Below, one piece after another: positions 1 through 7,007 of a stretch of DNA of 27,279 bases. A program made the translations under genes and the position numbers. Source of the stretch: an uncultured Collinsella sp. (GTDB lineage Bacteria; Actinomycetota; Coriobacteriia; Coriobacteriales; Coriobacteriaceae); assembly GCA_900541475.1 (NCBI GenBank), contig UQJV01000027.1, positions 1 through 27,279 of the forward strand, in the 5' to 3' direction. The notes below the pieces were generated by a model. The model had not been told where the DNA came from and did not search any database. It saw only the letters and a program-made list of their open reading frames with translations. Within the stretch, counting starts at the first letter, position 1; the number at the start of each line of letters is the position of its first letter.

Positions 1-103
1 AAAAGATCAATGCCGCCTCGTTTCAAGGCACCTTGCTCGCTCTGGCGGGTTTTCGCTGTCGGTACCAAAACATCGGCATCCCCAAGGGATCATTTGCACC
101 AAA

Positions 104-175
104 AAATGAGAGTGGATAATCTCCCGGTATGAGCCTGCATTCAAGCTCAAAGTGGGAGATTATCCACTCTCATTT
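104..175. repeat. 22-bp perfect inverted repeat, probable pdxST terminator
   Basis: The arms at 104-125 and 154-175 are exact reverse complements over 22 bases, with a 28-base spacer. Read on the minus strand, the direction of pdxST transcription, the second arm runs into six T (A101-A106 on the plus strand). The structure could therefore act as an intrinsic terminator for pdxT. The arm length is far beyond what termination needs, which suggests a dispersed palindromic repeat used as a gene end. The 1-103 stretch beyond it shows no convincing gene. Confidence 0.75.
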
Positions 176-182
176 GTTGTGT

Positions 183-210
183 GTCCGAAAATCCACGCTC
201 GTTTGTTTTT
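183..210. repeat. degenerate third copy of the 104-175 repeat arm
   Basis: Just after the right arm, the stretch with ATCCACGCTCGTTTGTT resembles the arm ATCCACTCTCATTTGTTG (168-base region) with two substitutions in its core. It is in direct orientation relative to the right arm and lies directly beyond the pdxT stop codon. It looks like a decayed copy of the same arm. Confidence 0.45.
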
Positions 211-212
211 GC

Positions 213-800
213 CTACATTTGGAGGAAGAGCTCGTGGAGGCGGGTATCCTCGTCGAGTTCGGGGTGGAAGGTGACGCCGAGCTGATTGTCTTGACGGGCG
301 GCGACGATGCGGCCATCGACTTTGGCTAGGGCCTCAGTGTCGCCGTGCACTTCGACGATGCGGGGCGCGCGGATAAACGTCAGCGGCACTTCATCGTCGA
401 TGCCGGCTACCTGCCCCTTGGTTCGAAAGCTGCCGAGCTGCCTGCCGTAGGCATTGCGCTCGAGAAGTACATCCATGGTTGCCAAACGCGGCGTGCCCTT
501 ATCGTCATGGGCGGCAAGGTCGTGAGCCAGTAGAATCAGGCCGGCGCAAGTGCCCAGGACGGGCATGCCTTCAGCGATACGGGCACGAAGCTCCTCGAGC
601 ATGCCCAACTCATCAAGCAGCTTCCCTTGAACGGTAGACTCGCCGCCGGGAAGTACCAGACGGTCAAAGTCCTGCTTCAAATCAGCCGCCTGCCTCAGCT
701 CAATACAACGTGCGCCCAGCTCAGATAGCCTTGCCTCGTGCTCGGCAAAAGCGCCTTGGACCGCCAGCACGGCGACCGTTTGGTCTGCATAATCGCTCAT
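213..800 (-). CDS. pdxT: PLP synthase glutaminase subunit PdxT
   Basis: This is the glutamine amidotransferase subunit of the deoxyxylulose-5-phosphate-independent vitamin B6 pathway. It hydrolyses glutamine and channels ammonia to PdxS. The 195-residue length matches the family. The class I amidotransferase triad is visible: the nucleophile Cys85 in GTCAGL, and His179 and Glu181 in FHPEL. The PGGEST motif near residues 51-56 is typical of PdxT. The start ATG follows a GGA-containing ribosome site. The gene lies 20 bases after pdxS on the same strand, so the two are surely cotranscribed, as expected for subunits of one dodecamer-type complex in the cytoplasm. Confidence 0.96.
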   Translation of the reverse strand: MSDYADQTVAVLAVQGAFAEHEARLSELGARCIELRQAADLKQDFDRLVLPGGESTVQGKLLDELGMLEELRARIAEGMPVLGTCAGLILLAHDLAAHDDKGTPRLATMDVLLERNAYGRQLGSFRTKGQVAGIDDEVPLTFIRAPRIVEVHGDTEALAKVDGRIVAARQDNQLGVTFHPELDEDTRLHELFLQM

Positions 801-820
801 GTGCGATCCTTTCTGCTGGA

Positions 821-1711
821 CTAGCGCCCGCGCTCCTCCATGATGATCTCGATTTCGTCGGCGTTGATGCCGACCATGGCCTCGCCCAGGTCCTCCGAAA
901 GCTCGGCGATGAGCTTGGCATCGGTGAAGTTTGCCACGGCCTTGACGATGGCGGCGGCGCGCTTGGCGGGGTCGCCGCTCTTAAAGATGCCCGAGCCGAC
1001 AAAGACGCCCTCGGCACCCAGCTGCATCATCAGCGCAGCATCGGCAGGGGTTGCCACGCCGCCGGCGGCAAAGTTCACGACGGGAAGCTTTCCCGTGGCA
1101 TGGACCTCGCGCACCAGCTCGACCGGAACCTGCAGTTGCTTGGCTGCCTCAAAGAGCTCGTCATCGCGAAGGGCAACAACGTCGCGGATCTGCTTTTGGA
1201 TCTTGCGCATGTGGCGCACGGCCTGGACGACGTCGCCCGTGCCCGGTTCGCCTTTGGTGCGAATCATCGTGGCGCCTTCGGTAACGCGGCGCAGCGCCTC
1301 GCCCAGATCGCGGGCACCGCAGACAAACGGGACGTCAAACTGGGTCTTGTCGATGTGATAGACGTCATCGGCAGGGGAGAGAACCTCGGACTCGTCGATG
1401 TAATCGATCTCGATGGCCTGCAGGACCTGCGCCTCGACAATGTGACCGATGCGGCACTTGGCCATAACAGGGATGGAGACGGCCTCTTGGATGCCCTTGA
1501 TCATCTTGGGGTCGCTCATGCGCGAGACGCCGCCTGCGGCGCGGATGTCGGCCGGGATGCGCTCGAGTGCCATGACGGCGCAGGCGCCCGCCTCCTCGGC
1601 GATGCGTGCCTGCTCGGGCGTGGTGACGTCCATGATGACGCCGCCCTTGAGCATCTGCGCGAGCTCGCGATTAAGTTTGACGCGATCGGCCTTGCTGGTC
1701 TGTTCTGCCAT
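821..1711 (-). CDS. pdxS: PLP synthase lyase subunit PdxS
   Basis: This is the synthase subunit that makes pyridoxal 5'-phosphate from ribose 5-phosphate, glyceraldehyde 3-phosphate and PdxT-derived ammonia. The (beta/alpha)8-barrel family residues are present: Asp28 in MDVTT, the Schiff-base Lys84 in VMAKCRIGH, and the second lysine, Lys153, in RTKGEPGTG. An upstream in-frame ATG at 1753 would add 14 residues. I chose the ATG at 1711 because it has a clear AAGGGAG site six bases upstream and gives 296 residues, matching the roughly 294 of known PdxS. The gene is divergent from a MocR-type regulator, the usual arrangement for PdxR-controlled pdxST. Confidence 0.97.
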   Translation of the reverse strand: MAEQTSKADRVKLNRELAQMLKGGVIMDVTTPEQARIAEEAGACAVMALERIPADIRAAGGVSRMSDPKMIKGIQEAVSIPVMAKCRIGHIVEAQVLQAIEIDYIDESEVLSPADDVYHIDKTQFDVPFVCGARDLGEALRRVTEGATMIRTKGEPGTGDVVQAVRHMRKIQKQIRDVVALRDDELFEAAKQLQVPVELVREVHATGKLPVVNFAAGGVATPADAALMMQLGAEGVFVGSGIFKSGDPAKRAAAIVKAVANFTDAKLIAELSEDLGEAMVGINADEIEIIMEERGR

Positions 1712-1803
1712 GGTTGCTCCCTTGATTGGCATGTGCATTGCTTGACGGAACATCCTATCGGGGAGCTGGGTATGGCGAAATACTCAGTTTTCGAGATAAT
1801 AAC

Positions 1804-1845
1804 AAGGTCAGACTAATACCAGATTGAACAGCGCGATAAGGTCAG
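1804..1845 (+). promoter_or_regulatory. candidate PdxR operator (direct repeats)
   Basis: The octamer AAGGTCAG occurs at 1804-1811 and again at 1838-1845, with a 34-base period, about three helical turns. Both lie between the divergent pdxS and regulator genes. MocR regulators such as GabR bind paired direct repeats with similar spacing. Assignment to this regulator is inference, and no confident -35/-10 pair was found here. Confidence 0.4.
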
Positions 1846-1856
1846 GTGGCAAACAC

Positions 1857-3290
1857 ATGCTTGACTACAATTTGGAAAAACGTGGCGAGGCATCGCTCTA
1901 TGAGTATGTTTACCAGCAAATTCGAGATGATATCGTAGCTGGACGCATTGCGGCGGGGGAACATCTTCCGTCTAAACGCGCCTTTGCCAGTCATCTGGGA
2001 ATTAGTGTCATTACCATCGAGAATGCATATAACCAGTTACTTGCCGAGGGCTATATTTGCTCAATGCCGCGTCGGGGCTACTACGCTTGCGAGCTTCCGG
2101 ATGCACCGGTTTTGGCTTCGGCTGCGGAGGGCATCGACCGGGATGCCGTTTCTGTGGGCCCCAGTGCGCATGATGCCAACGGACAGGTCGAGCGATTTGA
2201 TGCGCTTTCTCCTTCCGCTTTGGAGGCGGCGCGGCTTTGGCAAAGCGCGCTACGGGCGACGCTGGCATCCGAAGACGAACGTGAAATCTTTTCGACCGCG
2301 CCGGCGCAGGGCACCGCTCGGCTACGACGCGCAATTGCTCATCATCTGCGCGGGACAAGGGGCATGAATGTCGACCCCGACAACATCGTTATCGGTGCGG
2401 GTGCCCAGCTGCTCGATACCATGTTGGTTCAGCTGCTTGGAGCCGACAAGGTGTATGCCGTTGAGGATCCGGGCTATTTGCGCCTGACGCGCATCTATCA
2501 GGCTATGGGTTGCAAAGTTCGACATATCCCGTTGGATGATGATGGCGTGGATCTGAGCGCTCTGCAGAAAACTAGGGCCGATGTCCTTCACCTGATGCCG
2601 TCTCACCAATATCCAACCGGCCTGGTGACGAGCATCGCGCGCCGATATGCGCTGCTGAGCTGGGCTGCTGAACGGCCGGGTCGATATCTCATCGAAGATG
2701 ACTTTGATTGCGAGTTTCGTCTGGCCGGCAAGCCGATTCCCGCGCTCGCGTCGATCGATGCCGCCCAGTCGGTTATCTACACCAACACGTTTTCAAAGAG
2801 CCTTTCATCGGCGTTGCGTTTGGCGTACATGGTGCTGCCCGCCGAGCTGATGGAGCGGTTTAGGCGCGACCTTGGTTTTTACGCCTCGTCGGTGAGTTCT
2901 GTTGACCAGGTCGCTTTGGCGCGTTTGCTGGAATCGGGTGATTACGAGCGGCATGTAAACCGCGTACGCGTTCGTGCTCGTGAGGCACGTGATGGCCTAG
3001 CGGCACTTGTACGGAAAGCGTTTCCAGCAGGGGAGGTCTCGATCGAGCATGCGGACGCGGGCCTTTACTGCACTGTTGTTGCGGAGCGCGGAACGGGTGG
3101 AAGCTCTTTTGCGCGGGCTCTCACGCGCTCGGGTATTCCGTTTATCGATATCAGTGACTGTTATTGGTGTGCCGATGGTGCATTTGTCCCTGAAAACTCA
3201 AGTCAAATTCTTGTTCAGTATGACGATCTGAATCCAAAAGTGCTAACTACCTTGGAATTGCAGCTAATGGGGGGGCGCTCTGCAATCTAA
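1857..3290 (+). CDS. pdxR: MocR-family regulator, probable PdxR
   Basis: The protein joins an N-terminal GntR winged helix (roughly residues 12-80) to a fold-type I aminotransferase-like domain. The helix region has the GntR signature LPSKRAFASHLGIS. The PLP-binding lysine is Lys314 in TFSKSLSSALR, with HQYPTG and EDDFDCEFR as other cofactor-pocket motifs. A TTG at 1824 extends the frame by 11 residues, but the ATG at 1857 fits better and follows AGGTGG, giving 477 residues. Being divergent from pdxST, it most likely senses PLP and controls that operon. The TAA stop lies in the first bases of the palindromic repeat starting at 3289. The function is inferred from family and context. Confidence 0.85.
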   Translation: MLDYNLEKRGEASLYEYVYQQIRDDIVAGRIAAGEHLPSKRAFASHLGISVITIENAYNQLLAEGYICSMPRRGYYACELPDAPVLASAAEGIDRDAVSVGPSAHDANGQVERFDALSPSALEAARLWQSALRATLASEDEREIFSTAPAQGTARLRRAIAHHLRGTRGMNVDPDNIVIGAGAQLLDTMLVQLLGADKVYAVEDPGYLRLTRIYQAMGCKVRHIPLDDDGVDLSALQKTRADVLHLMPSHQYPTGLVTSIARRYALLSWAAERPGRYLIEDDFDCEFRLAGKPIPALASIDAAQSVIYTNTFSKSLSSALRLAYMVLPAELMERFRRDLGFYASSVSSVDQVALARLLESGDYERHVNRVRVRAREARDGLAALVRKAFPAGEVSIEHADAGLYCTVVAERGTGGSSFARALTRSGIPFIDISDCYWCADGAFVPENSSQILVQYDDLNPKVLTTLELQLMGGRSAI

Positions 3291-3407
3291 GTGAGTAGAC
3301 TTTTGGCATTTTGGCGACCAAGCCGTTTTACCACAAGCTATCTACCTGCGACTTTATAAAGCAATTTGGCTGGTCTGCACGGCAAGTTCGAAAAAGTCTA
3401 CTCACTT
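3289..3407. repeat. ~120-bp palindromic repeat, copy 1
   Basis: The perfect 16-base arms lie at 3289-3304 (AAGTGAGTAGACTTTT) and 3392-3407. The interior is partly self-complementary, for example GACCA-A-GCC against GGC-TGGTC. A second copy sits at 4709-4828; aligned by hand the two differ at about 17 of 120 positions. No target-site duplication is seen. The first bases supply the TAA stop of the upstream regulator. No transposase is nearby. Confidence 0.85.
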
Positions 3408-3441
3408 GCCGCGCAAAGCTTCTGCATGAGAAAAAAATGGG

Positions 3442-3507
3442 GTTTTCAACAGTGCTTCGTCCAGCTCTCGGCAAGCTTTTGGTCAGTTGGGGAGGGCTGT
3501 TGAAAAC
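3442..3507. repeat. 11-bp inverted repeat in the gap before the nuclease-like gene
   Basis: GTTTTCAACAG at 3442-3452 is exactly complementary to CTGTTGAAAAC at 3497-3507, with a 44-base spacer. It lies in the non-coding stretch 3408-3590 between repeat copy 1 and the nuclease-like gene. It may be an operator, an RNA hairpin or another dispersed repeat. A short frame crosses it but has no recognisable features. Confidence 0.45.
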
Positions 3508-3590
3508 TTAGCAGTCCGTTCGGTGCCATTTTTGTTGCGTTCGCGCCAATGCGAGACCGATTGGGTTGAAATCCGTGTTTTCCTGTGCCT

Positions 3591-4718
3591 ATGAAGGATC
3601 TACTTTGTGACATATCGGCTTTTAGGTACTGGCGTTTGCCTCCTCAAGTCCGCGCTTTGTGTCCGCCGTTTCCACGACCGGAAGAAGACCGGCAGCGATA
3701 TGATCTCGCCCGCAACCCGACGGCTGCAGTCGCGCTCGGTTTTCCGTTGTATACATTGGTTCGGACGAGAAACAAACGGACCTGCCCTGTCAGCATTAGG
3801 CAGCGGCTGTTCCTTGGTGAGCTCCCCAGGGAATCTGTGTTGGAAACGGAGCATGGATTTTTGGTCACGTCTCCTCTACTGACGGCATTTATCATGTCTC
3901 GACATCTGACGGATCTCCAGCTTCTTTTTGTGTTGGCGGAGATGTGTGGCTTGTTTGCGGTGTGTGCTCTGCCGGTGGCGCTTGAGGCGGAGCTTTCGCG
4001 TGCAATTGATTCGGGCGCGATTTCGACAACGTTCGGTTGGGTGCGCTGCCCGTCCGAGGACGGCATCACTTCAAGTTTATGGCGTCGAGACGCTTTGGTT
4101 TTGGGCAGAGACCTTGACCGTTTTTGTTCAGATGTTTGCGGGATGCGTTACGGCAATAGATTTATGGCGGTATCGCAACTCGTTCCATTGGGTGCCGCGT
4201 CGCCTTTTGAGGTCGAGGCGTATTTGTTGCTTGGACTGCCGCGAGCCCTGGGAGGCGAAGGGTTTTGCGGCATAGAGCTCAATGTCGAAGTGACGCTAAG
4301 CACAAGTGCTCGAGCGATTGTGGGAAAGTCCCGTGTATATATCGACCTACTTCTCTCTTCGCCGGACGGCAAGCGACAGGTGGCCATTGAATGTCAGGGA
4401 AAGGCCTCGCACGGACGCGCAGGGGATGGCTTGCGTGACGCTGACCGCATGACAGCCCTTCAGGCCATGGGCTACGATGTACTTCTCCTGACACACAGAC
4501 AGATATCCGATGAGGATAGATTCCGCGCGATCGTTAAGGCCGTATGCAGGATACTCGATGCTGAATATCGTGATAAAAGCTCAGATGAGCAAAGGGCTGA
4601 GACATTACTCCGGTCTGAACTATTCGTTGACTGGACAAAATTGGGAGTAATCGACGAAAAGATGCCCGTTAGACACAAAATAGCTCGATCGTGGACGGCT
4701 GCGAAACTAAGTGAGTAG
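3591..4718 (+). CDS. uncharacterised PD-(D/E)XK/DUF559-like protein
   Basis: I cannot assign a function. The C-terminal part looks like a DUF559/Vsr-type PD-(D/E)XK fold: Asp252 in VYIDLLL, then Glu267 and Gln269 in VAIECQG, His274, a D-x2-R helix and GYDVLLLTHRQI. The usual E-x-K is E-x-Q here, so catalysis is uncertain. The N-terminal part, with an SPLLT motif followed by SPFEVEAYLLL, resembles the layout of actinobacterial AbiEi-like proteins with a DUF559 tail. A GTG at 3585 is an alternative start, and neither start has a good ribosome site. G+C is visibly lower than in neighbouring genes. It lies between two ~120-bp palindromes, and its TAG stop is inside the second. Confidence 0.6.
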   Translation: MKDLLCDISAFRYWRLPPQVRALCPPFPRPEEDRQRYDLARNPTAAVALGFPLYTLVRTRNKRTCPVSIRQRLFLGELPRESVLETEHGFLVTSPLLTAFIMSRHLTDLQLLFVLAEMCGLFAVCALPVALEAELSRAIDSGAISTTFGWVRCPSEDGITSSLWRRDALVLGRDLDRFCSDVCGMRYGNRFMAVSQLVPLGAASPFEVEAYLLLGLPRALGGEGFCGIELNVEVTLSTSARAIVGKSRVYIDLLLSSPDGKRQVAIECQGKASHGRAGDGLRDADRMTALQAMGYDVLLLTHRQISDEDRFRAIVKAVCRILDAEYRDKSSDEQRAETLLRSELFVDWTKLGVIDEKMPVRHKIARSWTAAKLSE

Positions 4719-4828
4719 ACTTTTGGCTTGATGGCGACCAGGCCGTTTTTGCAACAAGTCATTTACCTGCGTCTTTATAAAGCATTATGGATGGCCTGCT
4801 CGGCAAGTTCCAAAAAGTCTACTCACTT
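4709..4828. repeat. ~120-bp palindromic repeat, copy 2
   Basis: This has the same 16-base arms as copy 1, at 4709-4724 and 4813-4828, and the same orientation. It starts within the last codons of the nuclease-like gene and supplies its TAG stop. The right arm is followed by ATTTTTTG, so on the plus strand the hairpin could terminate transcription of that gene. A 39-codon frame starting inside it resembles the corresponding frame in copy 1, but this follows from the repeat itself and is not evidence of a protein. Confidence 0.85.
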
Positions 4829-4896
4829 ATTTTTTGACGAGAATCCGATGCCTAAGGTGGTCCTATTTCAGGGAGTTAACAAGTTCGTGAGGCACG

Positions 4897-4927
4897 AAAA
4901 AGGCCCGAACCATGCGGTCCGGGCCTT
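4897..4927 (-). terminator. intrinsic terminator of rubrerythrin gene
   Basis: AAGGCCCG at 4900-4907 pairs with CGGGCCTT at 4920-4927. On the minus strand the stem is followed by a T tract (A4897-A4901 on the plus strand). It lies about 35 bases beyond the rubrerythrin stop. Confidence 0.85.
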
Positions 4928-4960
4928 ATCGAGCTAAAGATTGTCTCTCAGGCGGTTGGC

Positions 4961-5521
4961 TTAGCCAAAGTAGCGCTTGAGCAGGCCGGCGAAAGCCTTG
5001 CCGTGGCGGGCCTCGTCGCGAGCCATCTCGTGCACGGTGTCGTGGATGGCATCGAGGCCAGCGGCCTTGGCGCGCTTGGCAAGATCGGTCTTGCCGGCGG
5101 TGGCGCCGTTCTCGGCCTCAACGCGCATCTCGAGGTTCTTCTTGGTGGAGTCGGTCACGACCTCGCCCAGGAGCTCAGCGAACTTTGCGGCGTGCTCGGC
5201 CTCCTCGTGAGCAGCCTTCTCCCAGTACAGGCCGATCTCGGGGTAGCCCTCGCGATGAGCGACGCGAGCCATGGCCAGGTACATACCGACCTCGGAGCAC
5301 TCGCCCTCAAAGTTGGCGCGCAGGTCGGCAACGATGTCCTCGGAGACGCCCTCCATCTTGGCGACACCCACGACGTGCTCGGCAGCCCACTCGAGCTGAC
5401 CCTCCTCCTGCTTCAGGAATCGAGAACCGGGAACGCCGCACTGGGGGCACTTGAAGTCCTCGGGCAGCTGGTCGCCGTCGAACTCTTCCACATAACCGCA
5501 AACGGGGCAAACAAACTTCAT
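4961..5521 (-). CDS. rubrerythrin with N-terminal rubredoxin domain
   Basis: This is a cytoplasmic non-haem iron peroxidase of the reverse rubrerythrin type, which reduces hydrogen peroxide and oxygen to protect anaerobes. The N-terminal rubredoxin domain has two Cys pairs, CPVCG and CPQCG, for one FeS4 site (residues about 5-40). The ferritin-like four-helix part follows, with EGECSEVG and EEAEHAAKF on the first helix pair and EAENG and DEARHGKAF on the second, giving the di-iron ligands. The frame extends upstream to 5626, but the ATG at 5521 starts exactly at the rubredoxin domain and follows AAAGGAT, giving 186 residues. It is a single-gene unit with its own promoter and terminator. Classical rubrerythrins carry the rubredoxin at the C terminus. 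Confidence 0.93.
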   Translation of the reverse strand: MKFVCPVCGYVEEFDGDQLPEDFKCPQCGVPGSRFLKQEEGQLEWAAEHVVGVAKMEGVSEDIVADLRANFEGECSEVGMYLAMARVAHREGYPEIGLYWEKAAHEEAEHAAKFAELLGEVVTDSTKKNLEMRVEAENGATAGKTDLAKRAKAAGLDAIHDTVHEMARDEARHGKAFAGLLKRYFG

Positions 5522-5556
5522 GATTCGATCCTTTCGATCGATGGCGATTGTGCGCT

Positions 5557-5587
5557 CGTCCGGTCCCGTAAGGGCCCTCTCCGGACG
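5557..5587 (-). promoter_or_regulatory. hairpin in the rubrerythrin leader
   Basis: CGTCCGG and CCGGACG at the two ends (5581-5587 and 5557-5563 on the plus strand) pair, enclosing a CCC/GGG inner stem. It lies in the untranslated leader about 36 bases before the start codon and has no T tract. It may stabilise the mRNA or regulate it. Confidence 0.5.
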
Positions 5588-5605
5588 TGCGTCTTGACGA
5601 GTTCT

Positions 5606-5633
5606 ATTATCCATAAATGCAACCAAATGTGAA
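5606..5633 (-). promoter_or_regulatory. probable rubrerythrin promoter
   Basis: On the minus strand, TTCACA (5628-5633) and GATAAT (5606-5611) are separated by 16 bases; each matches the housekeeping consensus at five of six positions. It would give a leader of roughly 78 bases. Confidence 0.55.
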
Positions 5634-5681
5634 GCCTATTAGGAATGATTTTTAATAAAACAATTTTAAGATATGAAGATG

Positions 5682-5757
5682 TTGATTGATTAACGATTGG
5701 CAGGCCGTCTTTGACCGCCGCTGAGTACAATCGGTCGAGCAAATGTTGACCAATCAA
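5682..5757 (+). promoter_or_regulatory. pair of operator-like palindromes before adh
   Basis: TTGATTGATTAA at 5682-5693 and TTGACCAATCAA at 5746-5757 share the pattern TTGAY-N2-ATYAA. They are centred 64 bases apart, upstream of the alcohol dehydrogenase. A possible -10, TACAAT, lies between them at 5726-5731 without a good -35. The arrangement suggests a dimeric regulator, perhaps looping. No regulator gene is adjacent. Confidence 0.4.
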
Positions 5758-5777
5758 CAAATGAGGGAGTTTCCTTT

Positions 5778-6998
5778 ATGCATCTAGCCCGCCGCGCCTG
5801 GTGCCGAACGTATCAAACGGTTTTTCGCATCGCATTGCCGGTGCTGCCCTATACCGAGCCACGCATTCTGGAGCATGCTGAGGATGTGCCCGCGGTGCTT
5901 CAAAAGCGCTCGATCCAGAAGGTCCTTATCGTGACAGACCCTGGTATTGCACGTTTGGGGCTCACGGCATCACTCGAGCGTGCGCTTACGGCTCAGGGGA
6001 TTGGCGTTACGGTCTATGCCGAAACGCGTGCGAACCCCACGGTCTCAAACGTGGAAGAAGCGGCGTCCCTGTATCGAGAGCGCGCCTGCCAGGCCATTAT
6101 CGGCTTTGGCGGTGGCTCGGCCATGGACTGTGCCAAGGGCGTGGGAGCACGTATCGCGCAGCCAAACAAGCCCATCAACAAGATGCGCGGGCTGCTGCGG
6201 ATTCATCGTCGTCTGCCGCTGCTCATCGCCGTTCCCACCACGGCAGGCACGGGAAGCGAGGTCACGCTTGCGGCGGTAATTACCGATGACGAGACGCACT
6301 ACAAGTACCCCATTAACGACTTTGTGCTTACCCCGCGCTTTGCGGTGCACGACCCCGAGTTTACGCGCGGTCTGCCCGCCTCCATTACGGGGCAGACGGG
6401 CATGGACGCCCTGACGCATGCCGTCGAGGCGTTTATCGGGCGAAGTACTACGCCCTATACGCGCAAGATGGCGCGACAGGCGGTGCAGCTCATCCACGAC
6501 AATTTGCTCGAGGCCTATGAACATGGCGACGACATGCGTGCGCGTCGGAATATGCTTTCGGCGGCGTATAAGGCGGGTGTTGCCTTTACGCGCTCCTATG
6601 TTGGATACGTTCATGCCATCGCACACAGCCTGGGCGGGCGTTACGGGATTCCGCACGGCTTGGCTAACGCTATCATCCTGCCGCATATGCTTCGCGCCTA
6701 TGGCGAAGCTGCTGCTCCTAAGCTCGCCGATCTCGCCCGCATGGCCGGCATCGCGCCGGTGACCGCGCAGGACAGCCTGGCGGCCGAGGCCTTTATCGAT
6801 TGGGTCGATCGAATGAACGCCGCCTTGGACATTCCCAAATATGTGGCGGGCATTCGCCGCTCCGACATTCCCGAAATGGCGGCACATGCCGATGCCGAGG
6901 CCAATCCGCTGTACCCCGTTCCGCTTTTGATGGCCCGCTCGGAGCTCGAGCATATGTACGAGGTCGTCGCGGGTGGTATGTTTGAGGACGAGAACTAG
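5778..6998 (+). CDS. iron-containing alcohol dehydrogenase
   Basis: This is a group III (Fe-type) NAD(P)-dependent alcohol dehydrogenase. The nucleotide-binding motif GGGSAMDCAKG is at residues 111-121. The four metal ligands by family alignment are Asp210 and His214 in GMDALTHAVEAF, and His279 and His293 in VHAIAHSLGGRYGIPHG. The 406-residue length is slightly above the usual 380-390, with a basic N-terminal extension before the Rossmann domain. The ATG follows GAGGGAG at good spacing. The aldehyde dehydrogenase gene starts nine bases after its stop, so the two should oxidise an alcohol to an acid in sequence or run in reverse as a fermentative electron sink. The actual substrate cannot be read from the sequence. 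Confidence 0.92.
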   Translation: MHLARRAWCRTYQTVFRIALPVLPYTEPRILEHAEDVPAVLQKRSIQKVLIVTDPGIARLGLTASLERALTAQGIGVTVYAETRANPTVSNVEEAASLYRERACQAIIGFGGGSAMDCAKGVGARIAQPNKPINKMRGLLRIHRRLPLLIAVPTTAGTGSEVTLAAVITDDETHYKYPINDFVLTPRFAVHDPEFTRGLPASITGQTGMDALTHAVEAFIGRSTTPYTRKMARQAVQLIHDNLLEAYEHGDDMRARRNMLSAAYKAGVAFTRSYVGYVHAIAHSLGGRYGIPHGLANAIILPHMLRAYGEAAAPKLADLARMAGIAPVTAQDSLAAEAFIDWVDRMNAALDIPKYVAGIRRSDIPEMAAHADAEANPLYPVPLLMARSELEHMYEVVAGGMFEDEN

Positions 6999-7007
6999 GA
7001 GGGTGCC

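Noticed and set aside
129..329. 66-codon frame starting inside the 22-bp palindrome
   Set aside because: It overlaps the 3' end of pdxT in antisense and its start lies in the palindrome loop, so it probably reflects only the repeat.
710..1816. 368-codon open frame on the plus strand
   Set aside because: It is antisense to pdxS and pdxT and consists of repetitive Asp/Gly/Leu-rich sequence typical of a reversed coding strand.
3311..3511. Small frames inside the two 120-bp repeats (3311 and 4728) with similar starts
   Set aside because: The similarity follows from the repeat sequence. The reading continues into unrelated sequence after the repeats and no ribosome site is present.
3289..4828. 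Composite transposon or insertion sequence
   Set aside because: No transposase frame, no target-site duplication and no insertion-sequence-like inverted repeats were found; the two repeats are too short and diverged to be insertion sequences.
3289..4828. CRISPR array
   Set aside because: There are only two copies, more than 1,300 bases apart, with an entire gene between them.
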